From assembly GCA_034769895.1 (NCBI GenBank), contig CM068367.1, positions 709,242,196 to 709,306,195 on the forward strand: a stretch of DNA of 64,000 nt. Reading direction: 5' to 3'. A program made the translations under genes and the position numbers. A model generated the notes under the pieces. It ran no database searches. It was not told where the DNA came from and was given only the letters and a program-made list of their open reading frames with translations. Each line of letters opens with the position of its first letter. The first letter of the stretch is position 1. Positions 41,673 through 56,374 of the stretch are shown here, one piece after another. This stretch comes from Magicicada septendecula. Lineage: Eukaryota > Arthropoda > Insecta > Hemiptera > Cicadidae.

Positions 41673-44600
41673 ATGGGTAGTTTACCTGCAAAATTTTACG
41701 GTTTAACAAGGGTAATTTTTTCTATGACGAACGATAACTGCCGTAAATTCAAACAGAATCAACCACACTTCTGCATATCTTTTTGTATTTTACAGAACTC
41801 AAGTTCTCTTGATTTTGATGAAGAGAGGTTAAGGGGAAGGGGTAGTTTACCTGCAACGTTTTATATTTTAACAAGGGTATTTTCTATGGCAAACGATAAC
41901 AGACGCAAATTCAAACTGAATCAAATAATTTTTTACATACAGCTCTGAATTGTAGAGTTCTCAAGACATATTGTTTTTGGTGAAGATCGGTTAAGGGGAA
42001 GGGGTAGTTTAACGACAACGTTTTATGTTTTAACAATGGTATTTTCTATGGCAAACGATAACAGACGCAAATTCAAACAGAATCAAACAATTTTTTGCAT
42101 ACATCCCTGAATTGTAGTGTACTCAAAATCTATTGTTTTTGGATAAGATGGTTAAGGGAATGGGGTAGTTTACCTGCAACGTTTTTTTATCAAGGTTACT
42201 TTTTTTTGGCAAACGATAACAGCCGCAAATTCAAATAGGATCAAATAATGTTTTGAATACAGAACTGAAATGTAGTGTTCTCAAGATCTTTTGGTTTTGG
42301 TGATGATCGCTTAAGGGAAAGGGGTAGTATACCGGCAACATTTTATGTTTTAACAAGGTTTAATTTTTTATATGACTAACGATAAATGCCGCAAATTCAA
42401 ACAGAATCAACTACGTTTTTGCATACCTTTTTGAATTAAGGAGAACTCAAGGTCAGTTGATTTTGTTGAAGATCGGATAAGGGAAAGGGGTAGTTTACTT
42501 GCAACATTTTATGTTTTAAGAAGGGTAATTTTTTTTTGACTAAAGATAACTGCCGTAAATTCAAAGAGAATCAAATAATTTTTTGCATATGTTCCTGAAT
42601 TGTAGAGATCGCAATTTTTCGTGAAGTTCGGTTAATGGAAAGGGGCAGTTTACCTGCAACATTTTATGTTGTCACATGAGAAATGTTTTCATGACGAACG
42701 ATAACTGCTGCACATTCAAACAGAATCAAATTTTTTTTCATGCATCGCTGCAATGTAGATGACTGAAGGTCTATTGATTTTGGCGAAGATCGGTTTAGAG
42801 AAAGGGGTAGTTTACCTGTAACGTTTTATGTTTTAACAAGAGTAAAGTACTTAATTTTGATAATTAAAGTATCCTGATAAGAAGCTCATAATAATCCACT
42901 GTAGAAACGTAGATGAAATAACTCTAAATGAAGAGGCTAGGTTAACGAGGTGGGGGTAATTTTCTATTAATGAAAATTATAGTTGAAGGGGTAAGGGAGA
43001 ATTTTTTATGTGTACTAAGTTATCGGCAACAAAGTATTAGTTCTTTGTTAAAATTCCTTCCCGGGCTGTTTAGCCGTAGTCCAATGTTTTCTGCAAAACC
43101 AGACATTTCGGCAGTGCCATCGACTGCCATCATCAGTGAAAATCGATTGCGAATACGTGAGGTGGTATAAACGTGATGTTAGTGACCACAATACTGTCGT
43201 TAAGGCTGAAGCAATAAGTGGAAAGTAGTAGTTTCTATGGAAACATTTCATTTCATAAATGATTTTAAATATAAATCTTAGAACATGGAAGTCATGTATA
43301 GTTCTCGAAGGGTAATTTTTATATATGGCAAACGATAACAGCCGCAAATTCAAACAGAATCAAATGATTATTTTCATACAGCTCTAAACTATAGAGTTCT
43401 CAAGACCTATTGTTTTTGGTAAAGATCGGTTAATGGAAAAGGGTAGTTTACCAGAACGTTTCATGTATTAAAAGGGCATTTTCTATGGCAAACGATAACA
43501 GCCGCATATTCAAACAGAATCAAATGATTTTTTGCATACATACTTGGTTTGTAGAGTACTCAATACCTGTTGTTTTTGGTGAAGATCGGTTAATGGAAAG
43601 GGGTAATTTACCAGCATCATTTTATGTCTTAAAAAGGCTATTTACTAATGCAAACGATAACAGCCGCATATTCAAACAGAATCAAATAATTTTTTGCATA
43701 CAGCCCTGAATTTTAGAGTTGTCAAGAAAAATTGTTTTTGGTGAAGATGGTTAAGGGAAAGGGATAGTTTACCTGCTACGTTTTTTATCAAGGTTACTTT
43801 TTTTTGGCAAAAGGTAACAGCCGCAAATTCAAACACAATCAAATAGTAATATTTTGCATACAGCCCTGAAATGTAGAGTTCTCAAGACCTATTGTTTTTT
43901 GTGAAGATCGGTTAAGGGAAAGGGGTAAATTCTTGGATTTCGTTGTCCATGACGTGTCCGTTACTTAACTAAACCTCTGATGAAGCCTTCTAAATGTGAA
44001 AGCCGGTTTAGGCTGTAAGGAAAACTTTACGTTTTTACTTATAAAACTGTTACTTTACGTTTATACTTATAATGTGTTCCGAGTCGTTAGGAAAGGGGTA
44101 GTTTACCTGCAAAATTTTATGTTTTAAGAAGGGTTATTTTTTCTATGACGAACGATAACTGCCGTAAATTCAAACAGAATCAACTACACTTTTGCACATC
44201 TTTTTGTATTTTACAGAACTCAAGTTCTGTTGATTTTGTTGAAGAGAGGTTAAGGGGAAGGGGTAGTTTACCTGCAACGTTTTACATTTTAACAAGGGTA
44301 TTATTTATGGCAAACGATAACAGACGCAAATTCAAAATGAATCAAATAATTTTTTGCATACAGCCCTGAAATGAAGAGTTCTCAAGACCTATTGTTTTTT
44401 GTGAAAATCGGATAAGGGAAAGGGGTAAATTCTTGGATTTCGTTGTCCATGACGTGTCCGTTACTTAACTAAACCTCTGATGAAGCCTTCTAAATGTGAA
44501 AGCCGGTTTAGGCTGTAAGGAAAACTTTACGTTTTTACTTATAAAACTGTTACTTTACGTTTATACTTATAATGTGTTCCGAGGCGTTAGAAAATGGGTA

Positions 44601-47600
44601 GTTTACCTGCAAAATTTTACGGTTTAACAAGGGTAATTTTTTCTATGACGAACGATAACTGCCGTAAATTCAAACAGAATCAACCACACTTCTGCATATC
44701 TTTTTGTATTTTACAGAACTCAAGTTCTCTTGATTTTGATGAAGTGAGGTTAAGGGGAAGGGGTAGTTTACCTGCAACGTTTTATATTTTAACAAGGGTA
44801 TTTTCTATGGCAAACGATAACAGACGCAAATTCAAACTGAATCAAATAATTTTTTACATACAGCTCTGAATTGTAGAGTTCTCAAGACATATTGTTTTTG
44901 GTGAAGATCGGTTAAGGGAAAGGGGTAGTTTAACGACAACGTTTTATGTTTTAACAATGGTATTTTCTATGGCAAACGATAACAGACGCAAATTCAAACA
45001 GAATCAAACAATTTTTTGCATACATCCCTGAATTGTAGTGTACTCAAAATCTATTGTTTTTGGATAAGATCGTTAAGGGAATGGGGTAGTTTACCTGCAA
45101 CGTTTTTTTATCAAGGTTACTTTTTTTTGGCAAACGATAACAGCCGCAAATTCAAATAGGATCAAATAATGTTTTGAATACAGAACTGAAATGTAGTGTT
45201 CTCAAGATCTTTTGGTTTTGGTGATGATCGCTTAAGGGAAAGGGGTAGTATACCGGCAACATTTTATGTTTTAACAAGGTTTAATTTTTTATATGACTAA
45301 CGATAAATGCCGCAAATTCAAACAGAATCAACTACGTTTTTGCATACCTTTTTGAATTAAGGAGAACTCAAGGTCAGTTGATTTTGTTGAAGATCGGATA
45401 AGGGAAAGGGGTAGTTTACTTGCAACATTTTATGTTTTAAGAAGGGTAATTTTTTTTTGACTAAAGATAACTGCCGTAAATTCAAAGAGAATCAAATAAT
45501 TTTTTGCATATGTTCCTGAATTGTAGAGATCGCAATTTTTCGTGAAGTTCGGTTAATGGAAAGGGGCAGTTTACCTGCAACATTTTATGTTGTCACATGA
45601 GAAATGTTTTCATGACGAACGATAACTGCTGCACATTCAAACAGAATCAAATTTTTTTTCATGCATCGCTGCAATGTAGATGACTGAAGGTCTATTGATT
45701 TTGGCGAAGATCGGTTTAGAGAAAGGGGTAGTTTACCTGTAACGTTTTATGTTTTAACAAGAGTAAAGTACTTAATTTTGATAATTAAAGTATCCTGATA
45801 AGAAGCTCATAATAATCCACTGTAGAAACGTAGATGAAATAACTCTAAATGAAGAGGCTAGGTTAACGAGGTGGGGGTAATTTTCTATTAATGAAAATTA
45901 TAGTTGAAGGGGTAAGGGAGAATTTTTTATGTGTACTAAGTTATCGGCAACAAAGTATTAGTTCTTTGTTAAAATTCCTTCCCGGGCTGTTTAGCCGTAG
46001 TCCAATGTTTTCTGCAAAACCAGACATTTCGGCAGTGCCATCGACTGCCATCATCAGTGAAAATCGATTGCGAATACGTGAGGTGGTATAAACGTGATGT
46101 TAGTGACCACAATACTGTCGTTAAGGCTGAAGCAATAAGTGGAAAGTAGTAGTTTCTATGGAAACATTTCATTTCATAAATGATTTTAAATATAAATCTT
46201 AGAACATGGAAGTCATGTATAGTTCTCGAAGGGTAATTTTTATATATGGCAAACGATAACAGCCGCAAATTCAAACAGAATCAAATGATTATTTTCATAC
46301 AGCTCTAAACTATAGAGTTCTCAAGACCTATTGTTTTTGGTAAAGATCGGTTAATGGAAAAGGGTAGTTTACCAGAACGTTTCATGTATTAAAAGGGCAT
46401 TTTCTATGGCAAACGATAACAGCCGCATATTCAAACAGAATCAAATGATTTTTTGCATACATACTTGGTTTGTAGAGTACTCAATACCTGTTGTTTTTGG
46501 TGAAGATCGGTTAATGGAAAGGGGTAATTTACCAGCATCATTTTATGTCTTAAAAAGGCTATTTACTAATGCAAACGATAACAGCCGCATATTCAAACAG
46601 AATCAAATAATTTTTTGCATACAGCCCTGAATTTTAGAGTTGTCAAGAAAAATTGTTTTTGGTGAAGATGGTTAAGGGAAAGGGATAGTTTACCTGCTAC
46701 GTTTTTTATCAAGGTTACTTTTTTTTGGCAAAAGGTAACAGCCGCAAATTCAAACACAATCAAATAGTAATATTTTGCATACAGCCCTGAAATGTAGAGT
46801 TCTCAAGACCTATTGTTTTTTGTGAAGATCGGTTAAGGGAAAGGGGTAAATTCTTGGATTTCGTTGTCCATGACGTGTCCGTTACTTAACTAAACCTCTG
46901 ATGAAGCCTTCTAAATGTGAAAGCCGGTTTAGGCTGTAAGGAAAACTTTACGTTTTTACTTATAAAACTGTTACTTTACGTTTATACTTATAATGTGTTC
47001 CGAGTCGTTAGGAAAGGGGTAGTTTACCTGCAAAATTTTATGTTTTAAGAAGGGTTATTTTTTCTATGACGAACGATAACTGCCGTAAATTCAAACAGAA
47101 TCAACTACACTTTTGCACATCTTTTTGTATTTTACAGAACTCAAGTTCTGTTGATTTTGTTGAAGAGAGGTTAAGGGGAAGGGGTAGTTTACCTGCAACG
47201 TTTTACATTTTAACAAGGGTATTATTTATGGCAAACGATAACAGACGCAAATTCAAAATGAATCAAATAATTTTTTGCATACAGCCCTGAAATGAAGAGT
47301 TCTCAAGACCTATTGTTTTTTGTGAAAATCGGATAAGGGAAAGGGGTAAATTCTTGGATTTCGTTGTCCATGACGTGTCCGTTACTTAACTAAACCTCTG
47401 ATGAAGCCTTCTAAATGTGAAAGCCGGTTTAGGCTGTAAGGAAAACTTTACGTTTTTACTTATAAAACTGTTACTTTACGTTTATACTTATAATGTGTTC
47501 CGAGGCGTTAGAAAATGGGTAGTTTACCTGCAAAATTTTACGGTTTAACAAGGGTAATTTTTTCTATGACGAACGATAACTGCCGTAAATTCAAACAGAA

Positions 47601-50435
47601 TCAACCACACTTCTGCATATCTTTTTGTATTTTACAGAACTCAAGTTCTCTTGATTTTGATGAAGAGAGGTTAAGGGGAAGGGGTAGTTTACCTGCAACG
47701 TTTTATATTTTAACAAGGGTATTTTCTATGGCAAACGATAACAGACGCAAATTCAAACTGAATCAAATAATTTTTTACATACAGCTCTGAATTGTAGAGT
47801 TCTCAAGACATATTGTTTTTGGTGAAGATCGGTTAAGGGAAAGGGGTAGTTTAACGACAACGTTTTATGTTTTAACAATGGTATTTTCTATGGCAAACGA
47901 TAACAGACGCAAATTCAAACAGAATCAAACAATTTTTTGCATACATCCCTGAATTGTAGTGTACTCAAAATCTATTGTTTTTGGATAAGATCGTTAAGGG
48001 AATGGGGTAGTTTACCTGCAACGTTTTTTTATCAAGGTTACTTTTTTTTGGCAAACGATAACAGCCGCAAATTCAAATAGGATCAAATAATGTTTTGAAT
48101 ACAGAACTGAAATGTAGTGTTCTCAAGATCTTTTGGTTTTGGTGATGATCGCTTAAGGGAAAGGGGTAGTATACCGGCAACATTTTATGTTTTAACAAGG
48201 TTTAATTTTTTATATGACTAACGATAAATGCCGCAAATTCAAACAGAATCAACTACGTTTTTGCATACCTTTTTGAATTAAGGAAAACTCAAGGTCAGTT
48301 GATTTTGTTGAAGATCGGATAAGGGAAAGGGGTAGTTTACTTGCAACATTTTATGTTTTAAGAAGGGTAATTTTTTTTTGACGGAAGATAACTGCCGTAA
48401 ATTCAAAGAGAATCAAATAATTTTTTGCATATGTTCCTGAATTGTAGAGATCGCAATTTTTCGTGAAGTTCGGTTAATGGAAAGGGGTAGTTTACCTGCA
48501 ACATTTTATGTTGTCACATGAGAAATGTTTTCATGACGAACGATAACTGCTGCACATTCAAACAGAATCAAATTTTTTTTCATGCATCGCTGCAATGTAG
48601 ATGACTGAAGGTCTATTGATTTTGGCGAAGATCGGTTTAGAGAAAGGGGTAGTTTACCTGTAACGTTTTATGTTTTAACAAGAGTAAAGTACTTAATTTT
48701 GATAATTAAAGTATCCTGATAAGAAGCTCATAATAATCCACTGTAGAAACGTAGATGAAATAACTCTAAATGAAGAGGCTAGGTTAACGAGGTGGGGGTA
48801 ATTTTCTATTAATGAAAATTATAGTTGAAGGGGTAAGGGAGAATTTTTTATGTGTACTAAGTTATCGGCAACAAAGTATTAGTTCTTTGTTAAAATTCCT
48901 TCCCGGGCTGTTTAGCCGTAGTCCAATGTTTTCTGCAAAACCAGACATTTCGGCAGTGCCATCGACTGCCATCATCAGTGAAAATCGATTGCGAATACGT
49001 GAGGTGGTATAAACGTGATGTTAGTGACCACAATACTGTCGTTAAGGCTGAAGCAATAAGTGGAAAGTAGTAGTTTCTATGGAAACATTTCATTTCATAA
49101 ATGATTTTAAATATAAATCTTAGAACATGGAAGTCATGTATAGTTCTCGAAGGGTAATTTTTATATATGGCAAACGATAACAGCCGCAAATTCAAACAGA
49201 ATCAAATGATTATTTTCATACAGCTCTAAACTATAGAGTTCTCAAGACCTATTGTTTTTGGTAAAGATCGGTTAATGGAAAAGGGTAGTTTACCAGAACG
49301 TTTCATGTATTAAAAGGGCATTTTCTATGGCAAACGATAACAGCCGCATATTCAAACAGAATCAAATGATTTTTTGCATACATACTTGGTTTGTAGAGTA
49401 CTCAATACCTGTTGTTTTTGGTGAAGATCGGTTAATGGAAAGGGGTAATTTACCAGCATCATTTTATGTCTTAAAAAGGCTATTTACTAATGCAAACGAT
49501 AACAGCCGCATATTCAAACAGAATCAAATAATTTTTTGCATACAGCCCTGAATTTTAGAGTTGTCAAGAAAAATTGTTTTTGGTGAAGATGGTTAAGGGA
49601 AAGGGATAGTTTACCTGCTACGTTTTTTATCAAGGTTACTTTTTTTTGGCAAAAGGTAACAGCCGCAAATTCAAACACAATCAAATAGTAATATTTTGCA
49701 TAAAGCCCTGAAATGTAGAGTTCTCAAGACCTATTGTTTTTTGTGAAGATCGGTTAAGGGAAAGGGGTAAATTCTTGGATTTCGTTGTCCATGACGTGTC
49801 CGTTACTTAACTAAACCTCTGATGAAGCCTTCTAAATGTGAAAGCCGGTTTAGGCTGTAAGGAAAACTTTACGTTTTTACTTATAAAACTGTTACTTTAC
49901 GTTTATACTTATAATGTGTTCCGAGTCGTTAGAAAAGGGGTAGTTTACCTGCAAAATTTTATGTTTTAAGAAGGGTTATTTTTTCTATGACGAACGATAA
50001 CTGCCGTAAATTCAAACAGAATCAACTACACTTTTGCATATCTTTTTGTATTTTACAGAACTCAAGTTCTGTTGATTTTGTTGAAGAGAGGTTAAGGGAA
50101 AGGGGTAGTTTACTAGCAACATTTTATGTTTTAAGAAGGGTAATTTTTTTTGACGAAAGATAACTGCCGTAAATTCAAAGAGAATCAAATAAATTTTTGC
50201 ATACGTTCCTGAATTGTAGAGAACGCAATTTTTCGTGAAGTTCGGTTAATGGAAAGGGGTAGTTTACCTGCAACATTTCATGTTGTCACAAGAGAAATGT
50301 TTCCATGACGAACGATAACTGCTGCACATTCAAACAGAATCAAATTTTTTTTTTGCATGCATCGCTGCATTGTAGAGGACTGAAGGTCTATTGATTTTGG
50401 TTAGAACATGGAAGTCATGTATAGTTCTCGAAGGG
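41673..50435 (+). repeat. Higher-order repeat, 2921 bp period, three units
   Basis: Landmarks at 41673, 44594 and 47515, at 42970, 45891 and 48812, and at 43485, 46406 and 49327 are exactly 2921 bp apart. The unit looks like a shortened form of the 4184 bp unit that separates 37540 from 41724, having lost about 1.26 kb of monomers. Confidence 0.9.
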
Positions 50436-53400
50436 TAATTTTTATATATGGCAAACGATAACAGCCGCAAATTCAAACAGAATCAAATGATTATTTTCGT
50501 ACAGCTCTAAACTATAGAGTTCTCAAGACCTATTGTTTTGGTGAAGATCGGTTAATGGAAAAGAGTAGTTTACCAGAACGTTTCAAGTGTTAAAGGGCAT
50601 TTTCTATGGCAAACGATAACAGCCGCAAATACAAACAGAATCAATGATTTTTTGCATACATACTTGATTTGTAGAGTACTCAACACCTGTTGTTTTTGGT
50701 GAAGATCGGTTAAAGGACAGGGGTAATTTACCAGCAACATTTTATGTTTTAAAAAGGCTATTTACTATGGTAAACGATAACAGCTGCATATTCAAACAGA
50801 ATCAAATAATTTTTTGCATACAGCCCTGAATTGTAGAGTTGTCAAGAAAAATTGTTTTTGGTGAAGATGGTTAAGGGAAAGGGGTTGTTTACCTGCTACG
50901 TTTTTTTATCAAGGTTACTTTTTTTTGGCAAATGGTAACAGCTGCAAATTAAAACACAATCAAATAATAATATTTTGCATACAGCCCTGAAATGTAGAGT
51001 TCCCAAGACCTATTGTTTTTTGTGAAGATCGGTTAAGGGAAAGGGGAAAAATTCTTGGATTTCGTTGTCCAAGACGTGTCCGTTACTTAACTAAACCTCT
51101 GATGAAGCCTTCTAAACGTGAAAGCCGGTTTAGGCTGTAAGGTAAAACTTTACGTTTTTACTTATAAAACTGTTACTTTACGTTTATACTTATAACGTGT
51201 TCCGAGTCGTTAGGAAAGGGGTAGTTTACCTGCAAAATTTTATGTTTTAACAAGGGTAATTTTTTCTATGACGAACGATAACTGCCGTAAATTCAAACAG
51301 AATCAACTACACTTTTGCACATCTTTTTGTATTTTACAGAACTCAAGTTCTGTTGATTTTGTTGAAGAGAGGTTAAGGGGAAGGGGTAGTTTACCTGCAA
51401 CGTTTTACATTTTAACAATGGTATTATTTATGGCAAACGATAACAGACGCAAATTCAAAACGAATCAAATAATTTTTTGCATACAGCCCTGAAATGAAGA
51501 GTTCTCAAGACCTATTGTTTTTTGTAAAAATCGGATAAGGGAAAGGGGTAAATTCTTGGATTTCGTTGTCCATGACGTGTCCGTTACTTAACTAAACCTC
51601 TGATGAAGCCTTCTAAAGGTGAAAGCCGGTTTAGGCTGTAAGGTAAAACTTTACGTTTTTACTTTTATAAAACTTAGTGTTCCGAGGCGTTAGAAAAGGG
51701 GTAGTTTACCTGCAAAATTTTACGGTTAAACAAGGGTAATTTTTTCTATGACGAACGATAACTGCCGTAAATTCAAACAGAATCAACTACACTTTTGCAT
51801 ATCTTTTTGTATTTTACAGAACTCAAGTTCTGTTGATTTTGATGAAGAGAGGTTAAGGGGAAGGGGTAGTTTACCTGCAACGTTTTATATTTTAACAAGG
51901 GTATTTTCTATGGCAAACGATAACAGACGCAAATTCAAACTGAATCAAATAATTTTTTACATACAGCTCTGAATTGTAGAGTTCTCAAGACATATTGTTT
52001 TTGGTGAAGATCGGTTAAGGGAAAGGGGTAGTTTAACGACAACGTTTTATGTTTTAACAATGGTATTTTCTATGGCAAACGATAACAGACGCAAATTCAA
52101 ACAGAATCAAACAATTTTTTGCATACATCCCTGAATTGTAGTGTACTCAAAATCTATTGTTTTTGGATAAGATGGTTAAGGGAAAGGGGTAGTTTACTAG
52201 CAACATTTTATGTTTTAAGAAGGGTAATTTTTTTTTGACGAAAGATAACTGCCGTAAATTCAAAGAGAATCAAATAAATTTTTGCATACGTTCCTGAATT
52301 GTAGAGAACGCAATTTTTCGTGAAGTTCGGTTAATGGAAAGGGGTAGTTTACCTGCAACATTTCATGTTGTCACAAGAGAAATGTTTCCATGACGAACGA
52401 TAACTGCTGCACATTCAAACAGAATCAAATTTTTTTTTTGCATGCATCGCTGCATTGTAGAGGACTGAAGGTCTATTGATTTTGGTTAGAACATGGAAGT
52501 CATGTATAGTTCTCGAAGGGTAATTTTTAAATATGGCAAACGATAACAGCCGCAAATTCAAACAGAATCAAATGATTATTTTCGTACAGCTCTAAACTAT
52601 AGAGTTCTCAAGACCTATTGTTTTTGGTGAAGATCGGTTAATGGAAAAGAGTAGTTTACCAGAACGTTTCAAGTGTTAAAGGGCATTTTCTATGGCAAAC
52701 GATAACAGCCGCAAATACAAACAGAATCAAATGATTTTTTGCATACATAATTGATTTGTAGAGTACTCAAAACCTGTTGTTTTTGGTGAAGATCGGTTAA
52801 AGGACAGGGGTAATTTACCAGCAACATTTTATGTTTTAAAAAGGCTATTTACTATGGTAAACGATAACAGCCGCATATTCAAACAGAATCAAATAATTTT
52901 TTGCATACAGCCCTGAATTGTAGAGTTGTCAAGAAAAATTGTTTTTGGTGAAGATGGTTAAGGGAAAGGGGTTGTTTACCTGCTACGTTTTTTTATCAAG
53001 GTTACTTTTTTTTGGCAAATGGTAACAGGCGCAAATTAAAACACAATCAAATAATAATATTTTGCATACAGCCCTGAAATGTAGAGTTCCCAAGACCTAT
53101 TGTTTTTTGTGAAGATCGGTTAAGGGAAAGGGGTAAATTCTTGGATTTCGTTGTCCAAGACGTGTCCGTTACTTAACTAAACCTCTGATGAAGCCTTCTA
53201 AACGTGAAAGCCGGTTTAGGCTGTAAGGTAAAACTTTACGTTTTTACTTATAAAACTGTTACTTTACGTTTATACTTATAACGTGTTCCGAGTCGTTAGG
53301 AAAGGGGTAGTTTACCTGCAAAATTTTATGTTTTAACAAGGGTAATTTTTTCTATGACGAACGATAACTGCCGTAAATTCAAACAGAATCAACTACACTT

Positions 53401-54275
53401 TTGCACATCTTTTTGTATTTTACAGAACTCAAGTTCTGTTGATTTTGTTGAAGAGAGGTTAAGGGGAAGGGGTAGTTTACCTGCAACGTTTTATATTTTA
53501 ACAAGGGTATTATCTATGGCAAACGATAACAGACGCAAATTCAAAATGAATCAAATAATTTTTTGCATACAGCCCTGAAATGAAGAGTTCTCAAGACCTA
53601 TTGTTTTTTGTGAAAATCGGATAAGGGAAAGGGGTAAATTCTTGGATTTCGTTGTCCATGACGTGTCCGTTACTTAACTAAACCTCTGATGAAGCCTTCT
53701 AAAGGTGAAAGCCGGTTTAGGCTGTAAGGTAAAACTTTACGTTTTTACTTTTATAAAACTTAGTGTTCCGAGGCGTTAGAAAAGGGGTAGTTTACCTGCA
53801 AAATTTTACGGTTTAACAAGGGTAATTTTTTCTATGACGAACGATAACTGCCGTAAATTCAAACAGAATCAACTACACTTTTGCATATCTTTTTGTATTT
53901 TACAGAACTCAAGTTCTGTTGATTTTGATGAAGAGAGGTTAAGGGGAAGGGGTAGTTTACCTGCAACGTTTTATATTTTAACAAGGGTATTTTCTATGGC
54001 AAACGATAACAGACGCAAATTCAAACTGAATCAAATAATTTTTTACATACAGCTCTGAATTGTAGAGTTCTCAAGACATATTGTTTTTGGTGAAGATCGG
54101 TTAAGGGAAAGGGGTAGTTTAACGACAACGTTTTATGTTTTAACAATGGTATTTTCTATGGCAAACGATAACAGACGCAAATTCAAACAGAATCAAACAA
54201 TTTTTTGCATACATCCCTGAATTGTAGTGTACTCAAAATCTATTGTTTTTGGATAAGATGGTTAAGGGAATGGGG
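50103..54275 (+). repeat. Second block of the 2086 bp higher-order repeat, two units
   Basis: Landmarks at 51268 and 53354, and at 51748 and 53834, are 2086 bp apart. The block lies 16,294 bp downstream of matching positions in the first 2086 bp block and shares its private variants. Confidence 0.88.
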
Positions 54276-56374
54276 TAGTTTACCTGCAACGTTTTTTTAT
54301 CAAGGTTACTTTTTTTTGGCAAACGATAACAGCCGCAAATTCAAATAGGATCAAATAATGTTTTGAATACAGAACTGAAATGTAGTGTTCTCAAGATCTT
54401 TTGGTTTTGGTGATGATCGCTTAAGGGAAAGGGGTAGTATACCGGCAACATTTTATGTTTTAACAAGGTTTAATTTTTTATATGACTAACGATAAATGCC
54501 GCAAATTCAAACAGAATCAACTACGTTTTTGCATACCTTTTTGAATTAAGGAAAACTCAAGGTCAGTTGATTTTGTTGAAGATCGGATAAGGGAAAGGGG
54601 TAGTTTACTTGCAACATTTTATGTTTTAAGAAGGGTAATTTTTTTTTGACGGAAGATAACTGCCGTAAATTCAAAGAGAATCAAATAATTTTTTGCATAT
54701 GTTCCTGAATTGTAGAGATCGCAATTCTTCGTGAAGTTCGGTTAATGGAAAGGGGTAGTTTACCTGCAACATTTTATGTTGTCACATGAGAAATGTTTTC
54801 ATGACGAACGATAACTGCTGCACATTCAAACAGAATCAAATTTTTTTTCATGCATCGCTGCAATGTAGATGACTGAAGGTCTATTGATTTTGGCGAAGAT
54901 CGGTTTAGAGAAAGGGGTAGTTTACCTGTAACGTTTTATGTTTTAACAAGAGTAAAGTACTTAATTTTGATAATTAAAGTATCCTGATAAGAAGCTCATA
55001 ATAATCCACTGTAGAAACGTAGATGAAATAACTCTAAATGAAGAGGCTAGGTTAACGAGGTGGGGGTAATTTTCTATTAATGAAAATTATAGTTGAAGGG
55101 GTAAGGGAGAATTTTTTATGTGTACTAAGTTATCGGCAACAAAGTATTAGTTCTTTGTTAAAATTCCTTCCCGGGCTGTTTAGCCGTAGTCCAATGTTTT
55201 CTGCAAAACCAGACATTTCGGCAGTGCCATCGACTGCCATCATCAGTGAAAATCGATTGCGAATACGTGAGGTGGTATAAACGTGATGTTAGTGACCACA
55301 ATACTGTCGTTAAGGCTGAAGCAATAAGTGGAAAGTAGTAGTTTCTATGGAAACATTTCATTTCATAAATGATTTTAAATATAAATCTTAGAACATGGAA
55401 GTCATGTATAGTTCTCGAAGGGTAATTTTTATATATGGCAAACGATAACAGCCGCAAATTCAAACAGAATCAAATGATTATTTTCATACAGCTCTAAACT
55501 ATAGAGTTCTCAAGACCTATTGTTTTTGGTAAAGATCGGTTAATGGAAAAGGGTAGTTTACCAGAACGTTTCATGTATTAAAAGGGCATTTTCTATGGCA
55601 AACGATAACAGCCGCATATTCAAACAGAATCAAATGATTTTTTGCATACATACTTGGTTTGTAGAGTACTCAATACCTGTTGTTTTTGGTGAAGATCGGT
55701 TAATGGAAAGGGGTAATTTACCAGCATCATTTTATGTCTTAAAAAGGCTATTTACTAATGCAAACGATAACAGCCGCATATTCAAACAGAATCAAATAAT
55801 TTTTTGCATACAGCCCTGAATTTTAGAGTTGTCAAGAAAAATTGTTTTTGGTGAAGATGGTTAAGGGAAAGGGATAGTTTACCTGCTACGTTTTTTATCA
55901 AGGTTACTTTTTTTTGGCAAAAGGTAACAGCCGCAAATTCAAACACAATCAAATAGTAATATTTTGCATACAGCCCTGAAATGTAGAGTTCTCAAGACCT
56001 ATTGTTTTTTGTGAAGATCGGTTAAGGGAAAGGGGTAAATTCTTGGATTTCGTTGTCCATGACGTGTCCGTTACTTAACTAAACCTCTGATGAAGCCTTC
56101 TAAATGTGAAAGCCGGTTTAGGCTGTAAGGAAAACTTTACGTTTTTACTTATAAAACTGTTACTTTACGTTTATACTTATAATGTGTTCCGAGTCGTTAG
56201 GAAAGGGGTAGTTTACCTGCAAAATTTTATGTTTTAACAAGGGTTATTTTTTCTATGACGAACGATAACTGCCGTAAATTCAAACAGAATCAACTACACT
56301 TTTGCATATCTTTTTGTATTTTACAGAACTCAAGTTCTGTTGATTTTGTTGAAGAGAGGTTAAGGGAAAGGGGT

